Origin: Synanceia verrucosa
Lineage: Eukaryota; Chordata; Actinopteri; Perciformes; Synanceiidae
Assembly: GCA_029721515.1 (NCBI GenBank)
Contig: CM056565.1
Span: forward strand, 3,078,242 to 3,142,241
Direction of reading: 5' to 3'
Length of the DNA: 64,000 nucleotides
Positions 53,101 through 64,000 of this stretch are shown here, piece after piece. Position numbers and translations under genes: made by a program. The notes beneath the pieces are model-generated. The model made no database searches and was not told where the DNA came from. It saw only the letters and a list, made by a program, of their open reading frames with translations. How positions within the stretch are numbered: position 1 is the stretch's first letter; each line of letters begins with the position of its first letter.

Positions 53101-54273
53101 CAGCAGTGTTTCCTTTACCTCTGCCTTCCAGCCCTGCTCCAGCCTCGCTCCAGTCTCATTCACATCAATGGAGGAGGAAAAATAACTGGAAGATGATTAA
53201 TTCAAGGACTACTGAAGTGGGAAGTTGATTTACCTGAAAAAAATGCATTCGCTGATTTAAGTGTAGCCTATGAGCAAAACATGAACGTTGTAAATCCACC
53301 GTTTGGCCACGATGTCTACTGTATCTGCTTCAAAACCTGGCACACTTCTTAGGGACATGTGCTGTGCTGTGAGGGTTGCCTTCTTTGATTTGTGAAAAAA
53401 AGGGACCAAATGTTGTTTGAACTGTGGGGTTGTCACATGATCAGATGTGTGACAACAAATACAGAGTGCACACAACTCACCATTAAGTCAAATTAGTGGG
53501 AGCCCTGGCTGGATGGATGTAAATGGGAGAGAATCTGGTGATTTTTCAAAATAAAACACCTTTTTTTCCTCTGTGTGGCCAAGTGCCAAATGACCCATGG
53601 ACCTACTGAAAGAGGTTAGCATTTGAAAAATGGCCGGTGGTTGGGGACCGCTGAGTAAGCTATACATTGCGAGAAAACAGAGACATTTTCAAATGGTGGC
53701 AGAAGTATGGGAACCTTTCTAGACTACAAAACGAAGGAAACCAAATAAAGTTTTTACTTTTTTTTTTCTCAAGGACAACTGATGAAAAAAGAGATCAGTT
53801 CTGTGAAAAACAGGACAGGTGACATATGTGCAGCATTGCTGTGAGCTAAATGCTAACATCACCATGCTAACATAAGCATTCAAGTGATGCCGGGGTGATA
53901 TTTCTGTAGGACCGGAAGTCAATATTGTTATAGTTTCTTCAATAAATAGCCAATGGGATTTGGGAGTAATGCAGAAAATATCTGCAAATGTTTAAAAAAA
54001 TGTTTATGATGGCGTTCAGCAAGATAATCTCCACAAATGAATTGCACAGTAGTGGCATGACTTCACCGCCAATAAGATAAAAATATAACTTTCTGCCTAA
54101 AATGTCACTTCAGCCCACTTGTTGGCAATAGAGCTCCGGGAGTTGACATCACACAATCCCAACATGCAACTGTCAAAACCAAAACACCACCATGTCAGCA
54201 GTACAGCGCTCTGTTTAAACTACTGCCAGCGATCTCGCTGCTTGCAGCTAAACACCTGTAAACGTTTCTCAGA

Positions 54274-54400
54274 GTTATGGTGGATAGTTGTTGTGTTCTG
54301 GGATGCCAGAACAGCTGAAGATGAAGAATCACCAAAGCTCCTGAACGAAGACAGAGATGATAACTGCTATAAAACGAGCAGGAAGCGATCATAAGAAAAC
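54274..54400 (+). pseudogene. Possible THAP-domain relic
   Basis: ATG at 54274 reads MVDSCCVLGCQNS and then stops; the Met-Val-x-x-Cys-Cys-x-x-Gly-Cys pattern resembles the start of a THAP zinc finger, as in P-element-type transposases and host THAP genes. Downstream sequence is broken. Weak evidence. Confidence 0.25.
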
Positions 54401-56430
54401 AAGGGAACCAGCAGTGACCACTTTATATCAATAACAGAATCCAACGTTCCCTAAACTTTATGTCTGATTTATTTTACATGCTTTTATTACGATTCCTAAC
54501 GGTTGTACTTTCATTAAATGCAAGTTAGACAAAGGTATTATGATGATGATTTTACGGTGCTTCCCGTTACTCACACAGCAACAACCAAACACAACGTAAA
54601 AATGTTTGTCTGCAGAGTCGTTACAATCTTACAAGTATGCTGGGGGCAGGACAAGGGTCAGGGATTAATCTTTTGTATTTACTTGTGCACATAGTCATAT
54701 GGAAACAAACAAAGTCATGTGGGGTCTGGAGCTCTATTGTCCTTTCAAAAACGTGTGAAAGCTTAAAAATTCACACGATCTAATGATATGTTTTAGGTTG
54801 TAGAACAAAAGGTAAATTTAAAATATTCACCACATGCCTATTTTTGCCATCTAACCAAATTAGAAATCCCCACTGAATTAGATATGAGGGAAAGGGAAGT
54901 GCTAAAATGCTGACTCCGGGTTCTAGGACTCATTCCTGCAGCACTCTCTGAACCAACCTTGTGATATTTAGCACACAGCCTGTAATATATTTTTGGCATG
55001 CTAGCATGCTAGCATATGCTAATTAGCACTAATACAAGTGATGAAGCTGAAGGGAATGTTGTGGGGATCACAACTGCCTTTTGTGTTGTGCCAGTCTATC
55101 CATAGTTATTCTACAGAACTAAAACTGAAATGATATATTCATGACAAGTTTTTCACATAGAAATGGGAAGTCAGGAAGTATTGAAGTATATTGAAGTATT
55201 TTCATGACATTTGTTGACAATAAGAAAGGAATAAAAGAGTACCAGCTTAATCCTTCAAGGTCGGAATTAATGGTACGTCATATGAGACGAACTGGCGGGT
55301 CTCCTTCACATCCTGGATGATCATTTTTATCAGCACATTGGGGATTTACAACTTCATTAATTAGTCGACAGTATGTATTGATGAATAGTCAGTGATTCCT
55401 TGCACTGAAATCAAACATGAAGATTAATATCATGGAAGACAAGGTAACTGGGGTTTCATTTCAGCCGCGCTGTTTCTCTGGCTAAGAGCTTCATGGATGT
55501 TTTAGTATGAAATACATATAGGCACAGATGCATACTCCTCATGTACCCTGTAATCCACTCAGCTGTGTTCAGACCCCAAGAATAGTAGCGAAGGCATTTT
55601 GATGTTGCAAGGTGGTGCAGGGCCGAGTGTCCTGCCGTCGATGCACAAACAGGAGGAGCATTTCCTCTGCTAAGCTGATAACCATCAGAACACTGAAGGT
55701 AGAAAAATTCAAGCTGAAATTGGAATGGCAGAGCTCATGGGGAGGAAATGTAATCTACAAGATTTTCCTGCTGAATCCTTTCCAGACTTTGCTCTGCACC
55801 CCCCACCCCCCACAACCACTTTAGTCCTCTTCTTCCTTGTCCTGTCATGTTCACTGACACATACATTGTGCAGCTTATCTGGCCTTGCATCTGTGAGGTT
55901 CGTTCTTTTTAAGATAACTCCTTATCACAGTGAGTAAGCACCATCCGTGTCTCTCTGGAACAACTTCAGCTTCTGGTAGTGGGACATTTCAGACGCAGGA
56001 TGCAGGGTGGATTATTTCCTTTAATATTTACAGTAACTCCATGCAGAATAAAGACACTATGCAGACTGCATATCAAGTGTATGTTTTCATGAACATGAAT
56101 TCATTTTTCAGTTATTCCTTGCTGAATGGTATATCAGCAATAAGACTCTATAACACCAGCATCACAGGCTGATGTTAACACAACAGGATTCATTCTGTCA
56201 TTGCTGTTCTTTGAAACCATATTGCACATTGTAACTTTTTGCACAATTTTTTACTTTCTATTTTTACAAATAACTTTCAATATCAGACATAATAAAAGAA
56301 ACAAATAACTGTCTGATTAACACTTCACTTACGAGTCTTCCTTTTTACTTTGTACATATTGTAAATATTTATCATTACTTCTTATTCTACTTTATCATTA
56401 CTTCTCCTTCTATTTCATTGCTGTTGGTTA
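54400..56430. other. Non-coding DNA, nothing recognised
   Basis: AT-rich, with short frames only. A GCTAGCATGCTAGCATATGC palindromic stretch occurs near 55000-55020. Confidence 0.5.
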
Positions 56431-56434
56431 CTGT

Positions 56435-56779
56435 GGGCAGCATGGTGGTGTAGTGGTTAGTACTGTCGCCTCACAGCAAGAAGGTACCGGGTTCAAATCC
56501 TGGCCTGTGGAGTTTGCATGTTCTCCTCATGTCTGTGTGAGTTCTCTGCAGGTACTCCAGCTTCCTCCCACCATCCAAAAACATGCATGGTGATTGAGTT
56601 AATTAAAAAAAAAAAAATGACCGTATTGACCGTGTAAATGTGTCCTGTGATGAGGTGGAGACTTGTCCAGGGTGTACCCTGCCTTTCACCCTAAGACAGC
56701 TGGGATAGGCTCCAGCCCCACCCTCCCTGTGACCCTATGAGAGGATAAGAGGTAGAAAATGGATGGATGGATGGATGGA
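56435..56779 (+). mobile_element. tRNA-derived SINE-like element, copy 5 (full length)
   Basis: Starts GGCAGCATGGTGGTGTAGTG, B-box-like GGTTCAAATCC, and ends at (GGAT)n. An A-run at about 56606-56618 interrupts the centre. Confidence 0.88.
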
Positions 56780-57292
56780 TGTTGTTTACTGTTTCTTTAT
56801 TGCTGTAACTTGTCTATGCTGCTGTGGTGCTGGTGAATTTCCCCCAACGGAGGATACATAAAAAACTATTCTATTCTATTGATGAAGCAAAGTGGCTTAT
56901 TTGGCTTTGAGTTTCTGTGAATTATCCCTGTTTCATCTTAAGTCTGCAGTTTTCTGACTATTACCAGAACATGAGAGGTCGGTTGGGACGGGGACACGGT
57001 AAGGACAGAGTCTTTCTAGTTGAAAAGCAACTATGCCAAGTGCAAAGTGTCTTCTCTCCCTGGGCTGGTTTACACAGCACTGTTTAGAGTCACTACCCTG
57101 TTTCAAGCAAACCCAATCAAGATAAAGGCTTTTCTTGATGAATAAGACTGACTTAGTGAATGTTTAGTCCAGTGGCTGGGAACACAATGCGATCTCAGTA
57201 ACTTATGAAAATATCGTCATTTTACAAATGCTTTCTTTTCCTTAGAGAAATGTGTGAACAAATTGCACTGTAAATATAAGGAGTTGAAGCAG

Positions 57293-57656
57293 TGAAGCCT
57301 CACAGCAAGAAGGTACCGGGTTCGAATCCCGGGGCCTTTCTGTGTGGAGTTTGCATGTTCTCCCCGTGTCTGTGTGGGTTCTCTCTGGTACTCTGGCTTC
57401 CTCCCACCATCCAAAAACAGGCATGGGGATTAGATTAACTGGCTAATTTAAATTGACCATAGGTGTGAATGTGAGTGTGTCTGTCTCTATGTGTCCTGTG
57501 ATGAACTGGAGACTTGTCCAGGGTGTACCCTGCCTTTCTCCAGGGTGTACCCTGCCTTGCACACTAAGACAGCTGGGATAGACTCCAACACCCCCCCCCC
57601 CCCCCCAAGACCCTATGTGAGGATAAGAGGTAGATAAAGGATGGATGGATGGATGG
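57293..57656 (+). mobile_element. tRNA-derived SINE-like element, copy 6
   Basis: 5' truncated at AAGCCTCACAGCAAGAAGG; GGTTCGAATCCC B box intact. A 24-bp piece (CCAGGGTGTACCCTGCCTT) is tandemly duplicated at 57519-57559 and a poly-C run of about 18 lies near 57590; ends (GGAT)n. Confidence 0.88.
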
Positions 57657-57659
57657 TGT

Positions 57660-60090
57660 CCGACAACTTCAAGTGTTTTTTTTTTCACTCACTCAATTCA
57701 CTCATTGTAGATGACTAAAATTGCATGATTGGAGTTAAGCTCATGACTGTATCTATTCAGCAAAAAAAAACTGTATAATGACATATGTTATAAATAAAAC
57801 AAATTAATTATTAAAAAACTGAGTGATAGAGGTCATTTCGGACACATGTGCATTAAAAGGTTCTGAATATGTTGTTCATCAGAGGGTCAAATGGTCAGTT
57901 GGCCTACCCTGTCTCCTAGAAATTACATTTATTCATTTGTTTTCTTCAATCATTTTTCTTTGAATCATAACTGATGGCTGGGATACATTCAGTGGCAGGG
58001 TTTTAGTGGGAAAGGAAGTGTTATGTTTTTATAGGGATGTGGTCAGGGTGAATGGTGAGTATTCAAAGCACAGGACAGTCAAAGTAAATCATCTAGTCAG
58101 GTTTTGACAACACCAGCACTTTGGTCAAGATAAGGGGAATATTGTTGATTGGGTTAAATATTAATTTAACACGTTGCTTTGTGCACTTTGAAATACTTCC
58201 GCAACACCTCCATATTTCCCATATTTTCCCTCTCAAAATGACTTTGTGCCTCAACATAACCATAAAAACATGTCAGGAGGAGGTATTGCAGGGAAAATAA
58301 ATACCGCTGGTGGATTATTGCCTGATTTCCTTATTTTTATTATGTCGCTAAAAACATAATTTCAAGTCTGCCAAAGGGTATTTGCTGTTGCAGATTTAAA
58401 AAGTAAAATTATTAAAAAGTAAAAGAATTTAGACAAATTTGTACTTCAGCTCAGCTTTGAGCTAATTTTTTTTGTCGATCGTAACCTCATAAAGATGCTA
58501 GCATTTACTATATAAAGTTCAGCACCTTTGCTTATTAGCATGCTAACATGATGTAAGCAATGCACTCCAGTATCCCAGAAAATCCCTACATACACAAGAC
58601 AAATTGAGTCTTTATATCCTAATCCTAATCATAGTCTTGCTAATATATAATAAATATTAGATGCCATGACATGAGCTTACTTCACTTAAGAGATAATAAA
58701 TACATCTAAGTTCATTTGAAATGTTCACACTTCACATGTTCACATCAGCAATTAATCTTTTATAACATGATTCCAAAGGTAATGATGTGTTCTATATTTG
58801 CTTTCTTAACCAGGCAGCTGGACGTGTTTGCAGTAATGTGCAGCACAGTGAGAGCTGTGCAGACACCCCTGAACAGTGAAACAGGCAGCACACCCCCATG
58901 ACGCTTGAGGAGCAATTCTCCTCAACTCCTGTGAAGGTGTGAATATGCTGAAAATTGGAGATGTTTTCCCAAATTGAAAGTGAAATATCACTTTAAATGC
59001 ACCCAGGCCCTGTTGCACACACACATACACCCCCTCACAATGAGATCAGCAGAAGGGAATATTTGAGGGGAGTGATGGGGGATTAATGAGAGGGGGATTA
59101 GCAGGTGGGTGGCGAGCTGTGTGTGTGTGCGTGTGTGTGTGTGTCTGTGAAGTATGGCTATTTTACTTACAACTAAATTGCCTAACATCAGATGTATAGC
59201 ACAAAAAACTATATTTGTATCCAATACAAATTCAAACAGCTTCGAAAGTTTTTTAAAACCATATTATAGACTGGTTGTGTCACAAACTGTTTAGATATCA
59301 CCAAACTAGACTAGACAGCTTCATTTTCTACCTGAGTTTGCTACTGCCATCTGTACTTCTTAGATGGATTTGAAGAACTTCAGCTGCCAAAAAGATATCA
59401 GGCTTCAAAATCAGAGGACAAGGATAACCAAGAAATGTAGTACAATGTTGTGAACCTTCTTTCTCTAAAGTTTACTATCTTGCAAAAAAAACAACGAACA
59501 GCAGAGGATCAAAACAAGGAATTGTAATAAAATTATACAGTAACAGCCCACATTTGCCTTTATGCCTACTGTTTAACTGTGTAGTTCGTTACATTTGCTG
59601 TTTTATGTTCTAAAATTCAAATGTTTCATAAGCGTTGCATCAGGCAACAGGATCTGGATCTGGATCTGGACCAGGTGTTCCATCCCTGTGTCAGCCCTGT
59701 GTCTGCTTGTTGAACTAGCTATAGCTCCATGTTTTTAGTCCTGCTGCTTTTGCTGCTAGTGGTTCCTGTTCACACTGTGCAGACAATAACCTACTGGATC
59801 ACTCAGGAAAAAGTCTGAAACTGATGACATGAGCTCAGCTCATCAGACAAAAGCTAGAAATGCAGTCAATCCAAAACTTAGGCTTTCTAGAAAAGAAGTC
59901 AAGCAGAGGGGAACAAGCGGAAAAAGAAGTGGTATTTAAACGCTTGATTGTGGTAAAACCACAATACACATGCCCTAATCCTTTGGTAATGAAATTGCAT
60001 GGAACACATTTGATGCTCCTGTAAGTGGGCCTGTTTTCCCTCTACAGTTTGATTTGCAATTTACCAAGTACTGTCATTTGCCTGTAGTAT
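57660..60090. other. Non-coding DNA, nothing recognised
   Basis: AT-rich; includes a GT-rich run near 59118-59143. Confidence 0.5.
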
Positions 60091-60406
60091 TTAACTGTTG
60101 AGTGCCCTTGACGAGTTTCACCGTTAAAGTGTTTTTTGTTTTTTTTTTCAGCTGATCGCGGACTCACACAGCCTGTGAGTAATTTCAGGGCTTCTGTGAT
60201 TTGTAGTCGGGACATAAAGAGTTAATATACGCCACGAAGATCAAAGCAGGAAGTGGAGACGATCGAGATTAGAGAGCAAAACAAAATCTTGACAAAAAGT
60301 GGTGATTTTGATGAAAGTGGTCTCTACTCTACCTCTGATAAAACAAAAATGGAACAAGATAAAAACAAATATTTTTTATCAGAATTTGGCACTGGAAGAT
60401 GATTAA
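60091..60406 (+). mobile_element. TTAA-flanked MITE, copy 4 (internally shortened)
   Basis: Left TTAACTGTTGAGTGCCCTTG, right TTTGGCACTGGAAGATGATTAA; body GGAAGTGGAGACGATCGAGA and TACTCTACCTCTGATAAAAC shared with copies 1 and 3. Confidence 0.75.
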
Positions 60407-60536
60407 TTTTTTTGATACCCAATAGGCGCTTTTAGGTCGATTCTTCAAAACTATTGAAGTTTGGTACCCAATCCTAGCAATAATCAGATTCAACATGGAG
60501 GAAGATGGTTTTTGTTATCAGAATGGTATGGTCTAC

Positions 60537-61870
60537 CAGGAGAGTATTCCATCAACCCCGCTAACCGCAAATCCTGGGTAACTTTGATAAGCCCCGCTAG
60601 TTTTAGAGAGAGTTTGGTTCCATCACTCTCACTAACAGGAAGCTCAGCTGAGTTACTGGGTAACATATGCTTCTGAACTAACCTGCTCTGTGGCAGGTTA
60701 ACTATCAGGCTTACCCAAAGCGATGTTACAAAGAATACATACCTGTAGTAAACAGAGTATCAAACAATCAGTTCCTTAATCCACCTGATTGTCCCTGTTG
60801 TCCGAAAACAAAGGTGACAATGTGAGCAAAAAATAATTACCCTTACATTCTTGGTCAGTTTTGGAGAATTTTTATTAATTAAAAGTATTTCAAATGATGT
60901 TGTTGTCATGATTATATCTTCAAATATGGTAATGTTTCTATAGTATTACTACTGGGGCGTTGGATGGGTGGGTAAGTGTGCCGTAAATCATGCGGGATTC
61001 CAGGGTTTGATTCCCAACGGGGATGAAAGTTACACTTAAGGAAAGTATTTGTTATAGTTTCACTAAGTTACATTTGTCACATATTACACAAATGTGAATG
61101 AATGCCATGCTATTAAACCTGTATTTAACCTATTTACTATTATTAGTAGTATAAGTAACATTAACACTTGACCACTCTGCAAAATTTTTCAATGCTTTGT
61201 CTAAACCTGCAAATCAGTCCTCTTCACATTGTTACCACCACTCCTGTTCAAAGATAAAACAATTTGGCATATTAGTTCAAGTGCAAGTACTTTTACACAT
61301 TAAAAAGAAATCACAACTGACAAGACTGCTCTATAAATATGAAAATAATTCACACTATCATCTGCACTGAGTGGGTACCGAACGTGGGTCTCCCACATAT
61401 CTGTGGTGTTTCCGCTCTCCTGCTGACAGGTCATATACATGCTGTGGAATACAGCATTCTTACTTTAAAAAACAAATTTGACGTTTAGCATTGTTATAAA
61501 ACTTAACTTTTGCATTTAAGCAGTCTGCAATTTCCTGCCACGCCATGTATTTCCCTTCTTGGTTATTGTCAGTTTATACTTCTCATAGAGTCCCAAAAGC
61601 ATTTTTTGCTCTGCACTATGGAAAAAATCAGCCTGACTCTTCGACATGATCACGTTTTCGACAATTGCATGCTCTGGGCTTCTTGTGTACCACATGCACA
61701 CGCCTAATAGAAGCTTGGATAAGCCTCGCCGAAGTTAACTTTGCTTATGCGCAGCTTAAATGTGTTAATGGAATGGCTTCAGCCTCATGTTAAAGTTGAC
61801 GCTACTTCAAACTAGGCTTAATCACTTAAGCGCCGCTATGATTAGCAACTTTGATGGAATATCCCCCTGG
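60537..61870. mobile_element. DNA transposon-like element with ~31-bp inverted ends
   Basis: 60537-60567 (CCAGGAGAGTATTCCATCAA...) is inverted at 61840-61870 (...TTGATGGAATATCCCCCTGG). No transposase frame over 75 codons. A tRNA-like stretch lies at 60955-61022 (B-box-like GGGTTTGATTCCC). Family unassigned. Confidence 0.7.
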
Positions 61871-62274
61871 TCGAGAACAGGAGCATTTTTTGAGAGGACT
61901 ACCAACCATGAAAGCAGCACACAAACAAACTGGGCAAACATAGTCACATAGTCAACCAAACTGATATTGCATAAACAAATGGAGAATTAAGCAGTACAAC
62001 AGCAAATAGAGAACAGTTTATAAGATTGTTTAAAGTTAAATTGTGCAAAATAGTAGCTGTCCCACCATTTTTCCACCTAAAAACGCCACTGAATGTGAAT
62101 AACAAATAATGAGGCCAACAGCCATGGTGTTTGCTGCTCTTGGCTGGACAGCCTCTGTTTGTCTTAGTGTCGGAGGGCAAATTGAGCCGGCAGCCAAGTG
62201 GAATTCTTGGAAACACCAAACAAACCCATATTAAATTTCCAGTGAAATGCCATGGGGAGAGGTGTGGAGCATAC

Positions 62275-62490
62275 AAGGCAGGCAGACAGAGATGTGGACA
62301 GCAGAGATTTGGAGAGAGAGGTAGAGGAGAGGGTTGTCTCAGTAGAGAGCGAAAAAATAAAAGGCAAAGTCAGAGAGAAAGGGGGAGAAAGATGAGGAGG
62401 GTCACAGAAAGAGATGTTTGAAGACTAAAGAGGGGACATGGGGGAAGTTGGGAGAGGAGACTAGGAAGTGCTGGAGGTGAAGGAGTTGGG
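62275..62490. repeat. Purine-rich low-complexity tract
   Basis: GAGA/AGGAG-rich plus strand. Confidence 0.7.
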
Positions 62491-62519
62491 TGAAGGGAAA
62501 GTGTGGCAGTGCAAATCAA

Positions 62520-62720
62520 TTTTTTGATTGAATTTTCTATCACAAATTAGCCTCAGAGTGTTGTACAATGTGAACAGAATACTGCACCATCTGTCCTTTA
62601 CAAACAACCCGTCACATCATCAACTCCCCCCAAATCTGAGACATGGCAAAAACATCAACAAGTGTAACAGAGGAGGGATCCATCTCCCAGAACAGAGGGA
62701 CAACAATGAAAAATACAAAT
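62520..62720 (+). repeat. Dispersed repeat related to the LINE-flanking repeat
   Basis: Contains CACAAATTAGCCTCAGAG, CTGTCCTTTACAAACAACC and ATCCATCTCCCAGAACAGAG. Its middle resembles the complement of 26280-26346. Confidence 0.55.
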
Positions 62721-63377
62721 AGACCCTCCCGAAGAAGGACGTATCAACCAAGCACTGGTTTTAAGAGTGCACCTTCAAATTCTGCTTCCATACCCTCCAG
62801 TACATCAAATGAACAGTAACAACATGGGGAATACTGATTGACCACCGCTCACTGTATGGACAACTGGTCTGGGGCCAGTTATCAGAGTGAACCATCCATG
62901 AACTAGAAAAGAGAGTCTGGTCGCACATGTTTACTCCCCTTTGAGATAGTCTCTTGTATGGGTACCCAACATGATCTCATTCTGCTTTGTCAGACCCCTT
63001 GACATCACTTTTCAGTCAATGTAATTAAAGTATGTTCTTAGGGAGCCCTCAACATCACTTTTTGCGTGCAGTAACACATGCTCAATGTCGGAAAACACAC
63101 AAAAATACTTGCTCAGGCAACAAAGTCACTGTCGTTAGGTTTGGGAAACAACAGCATGGCTGGGTTTAAAATGACCATATTGTTAGAGTAAAAAGGTGAC
63201 TTGACGTTGAGAACAATAAACAGCTGACATTTGACACCCTGGGAATAACAACAGGCTGGTGTAGCTGTTCTGCAGCTCAGCCTAGAGTCTCTCAAAGTCC
63301 AATTTAAGGTTTCCTTACAACATTATGGTATGTTGCAACATTATGCTCATTTAATAAATTATTTCTCATTTAGCGTC

Positions 63378-63411
63378 AAATAGACCATAAAGCAGAGGAT
63401 GCTTTAGGGCG
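63378..63411 (-). repeat. Fragment of dispersed repeat family A
   Basis: Complement of CGCCCTAAAGCATCCTCTGC and the adjoining bases of 5733-5984 and 33379-33629. Confidence 0.65.
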
Positions 63412-63459
63412 TCTTTAACCCTTTCTCAGTGTGTTGTACCACAGACAAGAGCAGGCTTC

Positions 63460-63648
63460 AGATTGAAGAAGAAGAAGAAGAAGAAGAAGAAGACGACAAC
63501 GCTTTATTGTCATTGTAAGAATGCAACAAAATTCTGTTTGGTTACATCTCTCTTAGTAGCAGCAACATGTCACATTCAGCAGTCGTAAATGTATTAATGA
63601 TAACATAAATGGTAAAAGAAATACAAAACAGCACTAAAGTGCAGATGG

Positions 63649-63683
<35 letters not shown>

Positions 63684-63690
63684 TATTATA

Positions 63691-63741
<51 letters not shown>

Positions 63742-63750
63742 ACACACATG

Positions 63751-63795
<45 letters not shown>

Positions 63796-64000
63796 CATGA
63801 TCCCTGCAGCAGTCTCTTCACAGCCATGGGAAGAAGCTATTTTTGACTTGGAGAACGGAGTGTGTCCTGGATGGGAAGGGTCATTGTGGATCTTTGTGGC
63901 CCAACGGAGGAGTTGGCTCGAGTAGATTTGCTCCAGGTGTTGGAGTAGAGAGCTAGTGATCCACTGAGACGTCTTGTTGACCCGCTGCAGTTGTTTCCTC
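63460..64000 (-). mobile_element. Retroelement 3' region running off the right edge
   Basis: The minus strand ends GACAATAAAGCGTTGTCGTC followed by (TTC)n, an AATAAA-type retroposon end. Sequence at 63785-64000 (CTTCACAGCCATGGGAAGAA...) belongs to a common teleost repeat. (AT)n at 63652-63790 splits it. Confidence 0.55.
63652..63792. repeat. (AT)n microsatellite, interrupted
   Basis: About 140 nt of AT with a palindromic AGATATTATATCT and a TACACACATGCA interruption. Confidence 0.95.

Noticed and set aside
62131..62421. 96-codon plus-strand Arg/Gly-rich frame
   Set aside because: Product of the purine-rich low-complexity tract.

Overview
The window is vertebrate nuclear DNA, almost certainly from a teleost fish. 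It has split genes with consensus splice sites, long introns, tRNA-derived SINEs, MITE-like DNA transposons, a LINE remnant, very long (TA)n and (CA)n runs, and no bacterial-style gene packing. Only two protein-coding genes can be supported, both on the minus strand and arranged head to tail.

(1) pknox2 (Prep2), a TALE homeobox transcription factor, can be rebuilt from ten coding exons between 39344 (start codon) and 9883 (stop). All splice phases agree and the joined frame is 1452 nt, or 483 residues. It carries the two MEIS/PREP N-terminal homology blocks, a split TALE homeodomain and an acidic C-terminal tail. Its non-coding 5' exon(s) and promoter lie above 39364 and may lie outside the window. 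(2) Downstream of it lies the first coding exon of a pannexin, best matched to panx3 (2747-2930). Its remaining exons would lie beyond the left edge. The human PANX3 and PKNOX2 genes are both in 11q24, so the pairing is syntenically sensible.

Layout: 1-118 (AT)n; 119-2740 SINE-bearing DNA, part of panx3 intron 1; 2747-2930 panx3 exon; 2940-9280 spacer with repeat copies; 9283-39364 pknox2 with its introns. The 17 kb intron at 19669-36583 holds SINEs, a long-TIR element, a TTAA-flanked MITE, a LINE remnant, (CA)n and other repeats. The interval 39365-64000 is upstream or 5' intronic DNA. It has a homeodomain-site and CCAAT cluster, a DNA transposon nested in a SINE-derived minisatellite, a 2.6 kb minisatellite of 78/80-bp units, hAT-like and other TIR elements, and a retroelement 3' end at the right edge.

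No new multi-gene system is visible. The most interesting structures are the 78/80-bp array with its two length classes, the minisatellite grown inside a SINE and then hit by a concentric inverted-repeat transposon, the ~120-bp (TA)n between the two halves of the homeobox, and an inverted repeat in the likely pknox2 3' UTR. Family names for transposons are inferred from ends and target sites only, with no database search.
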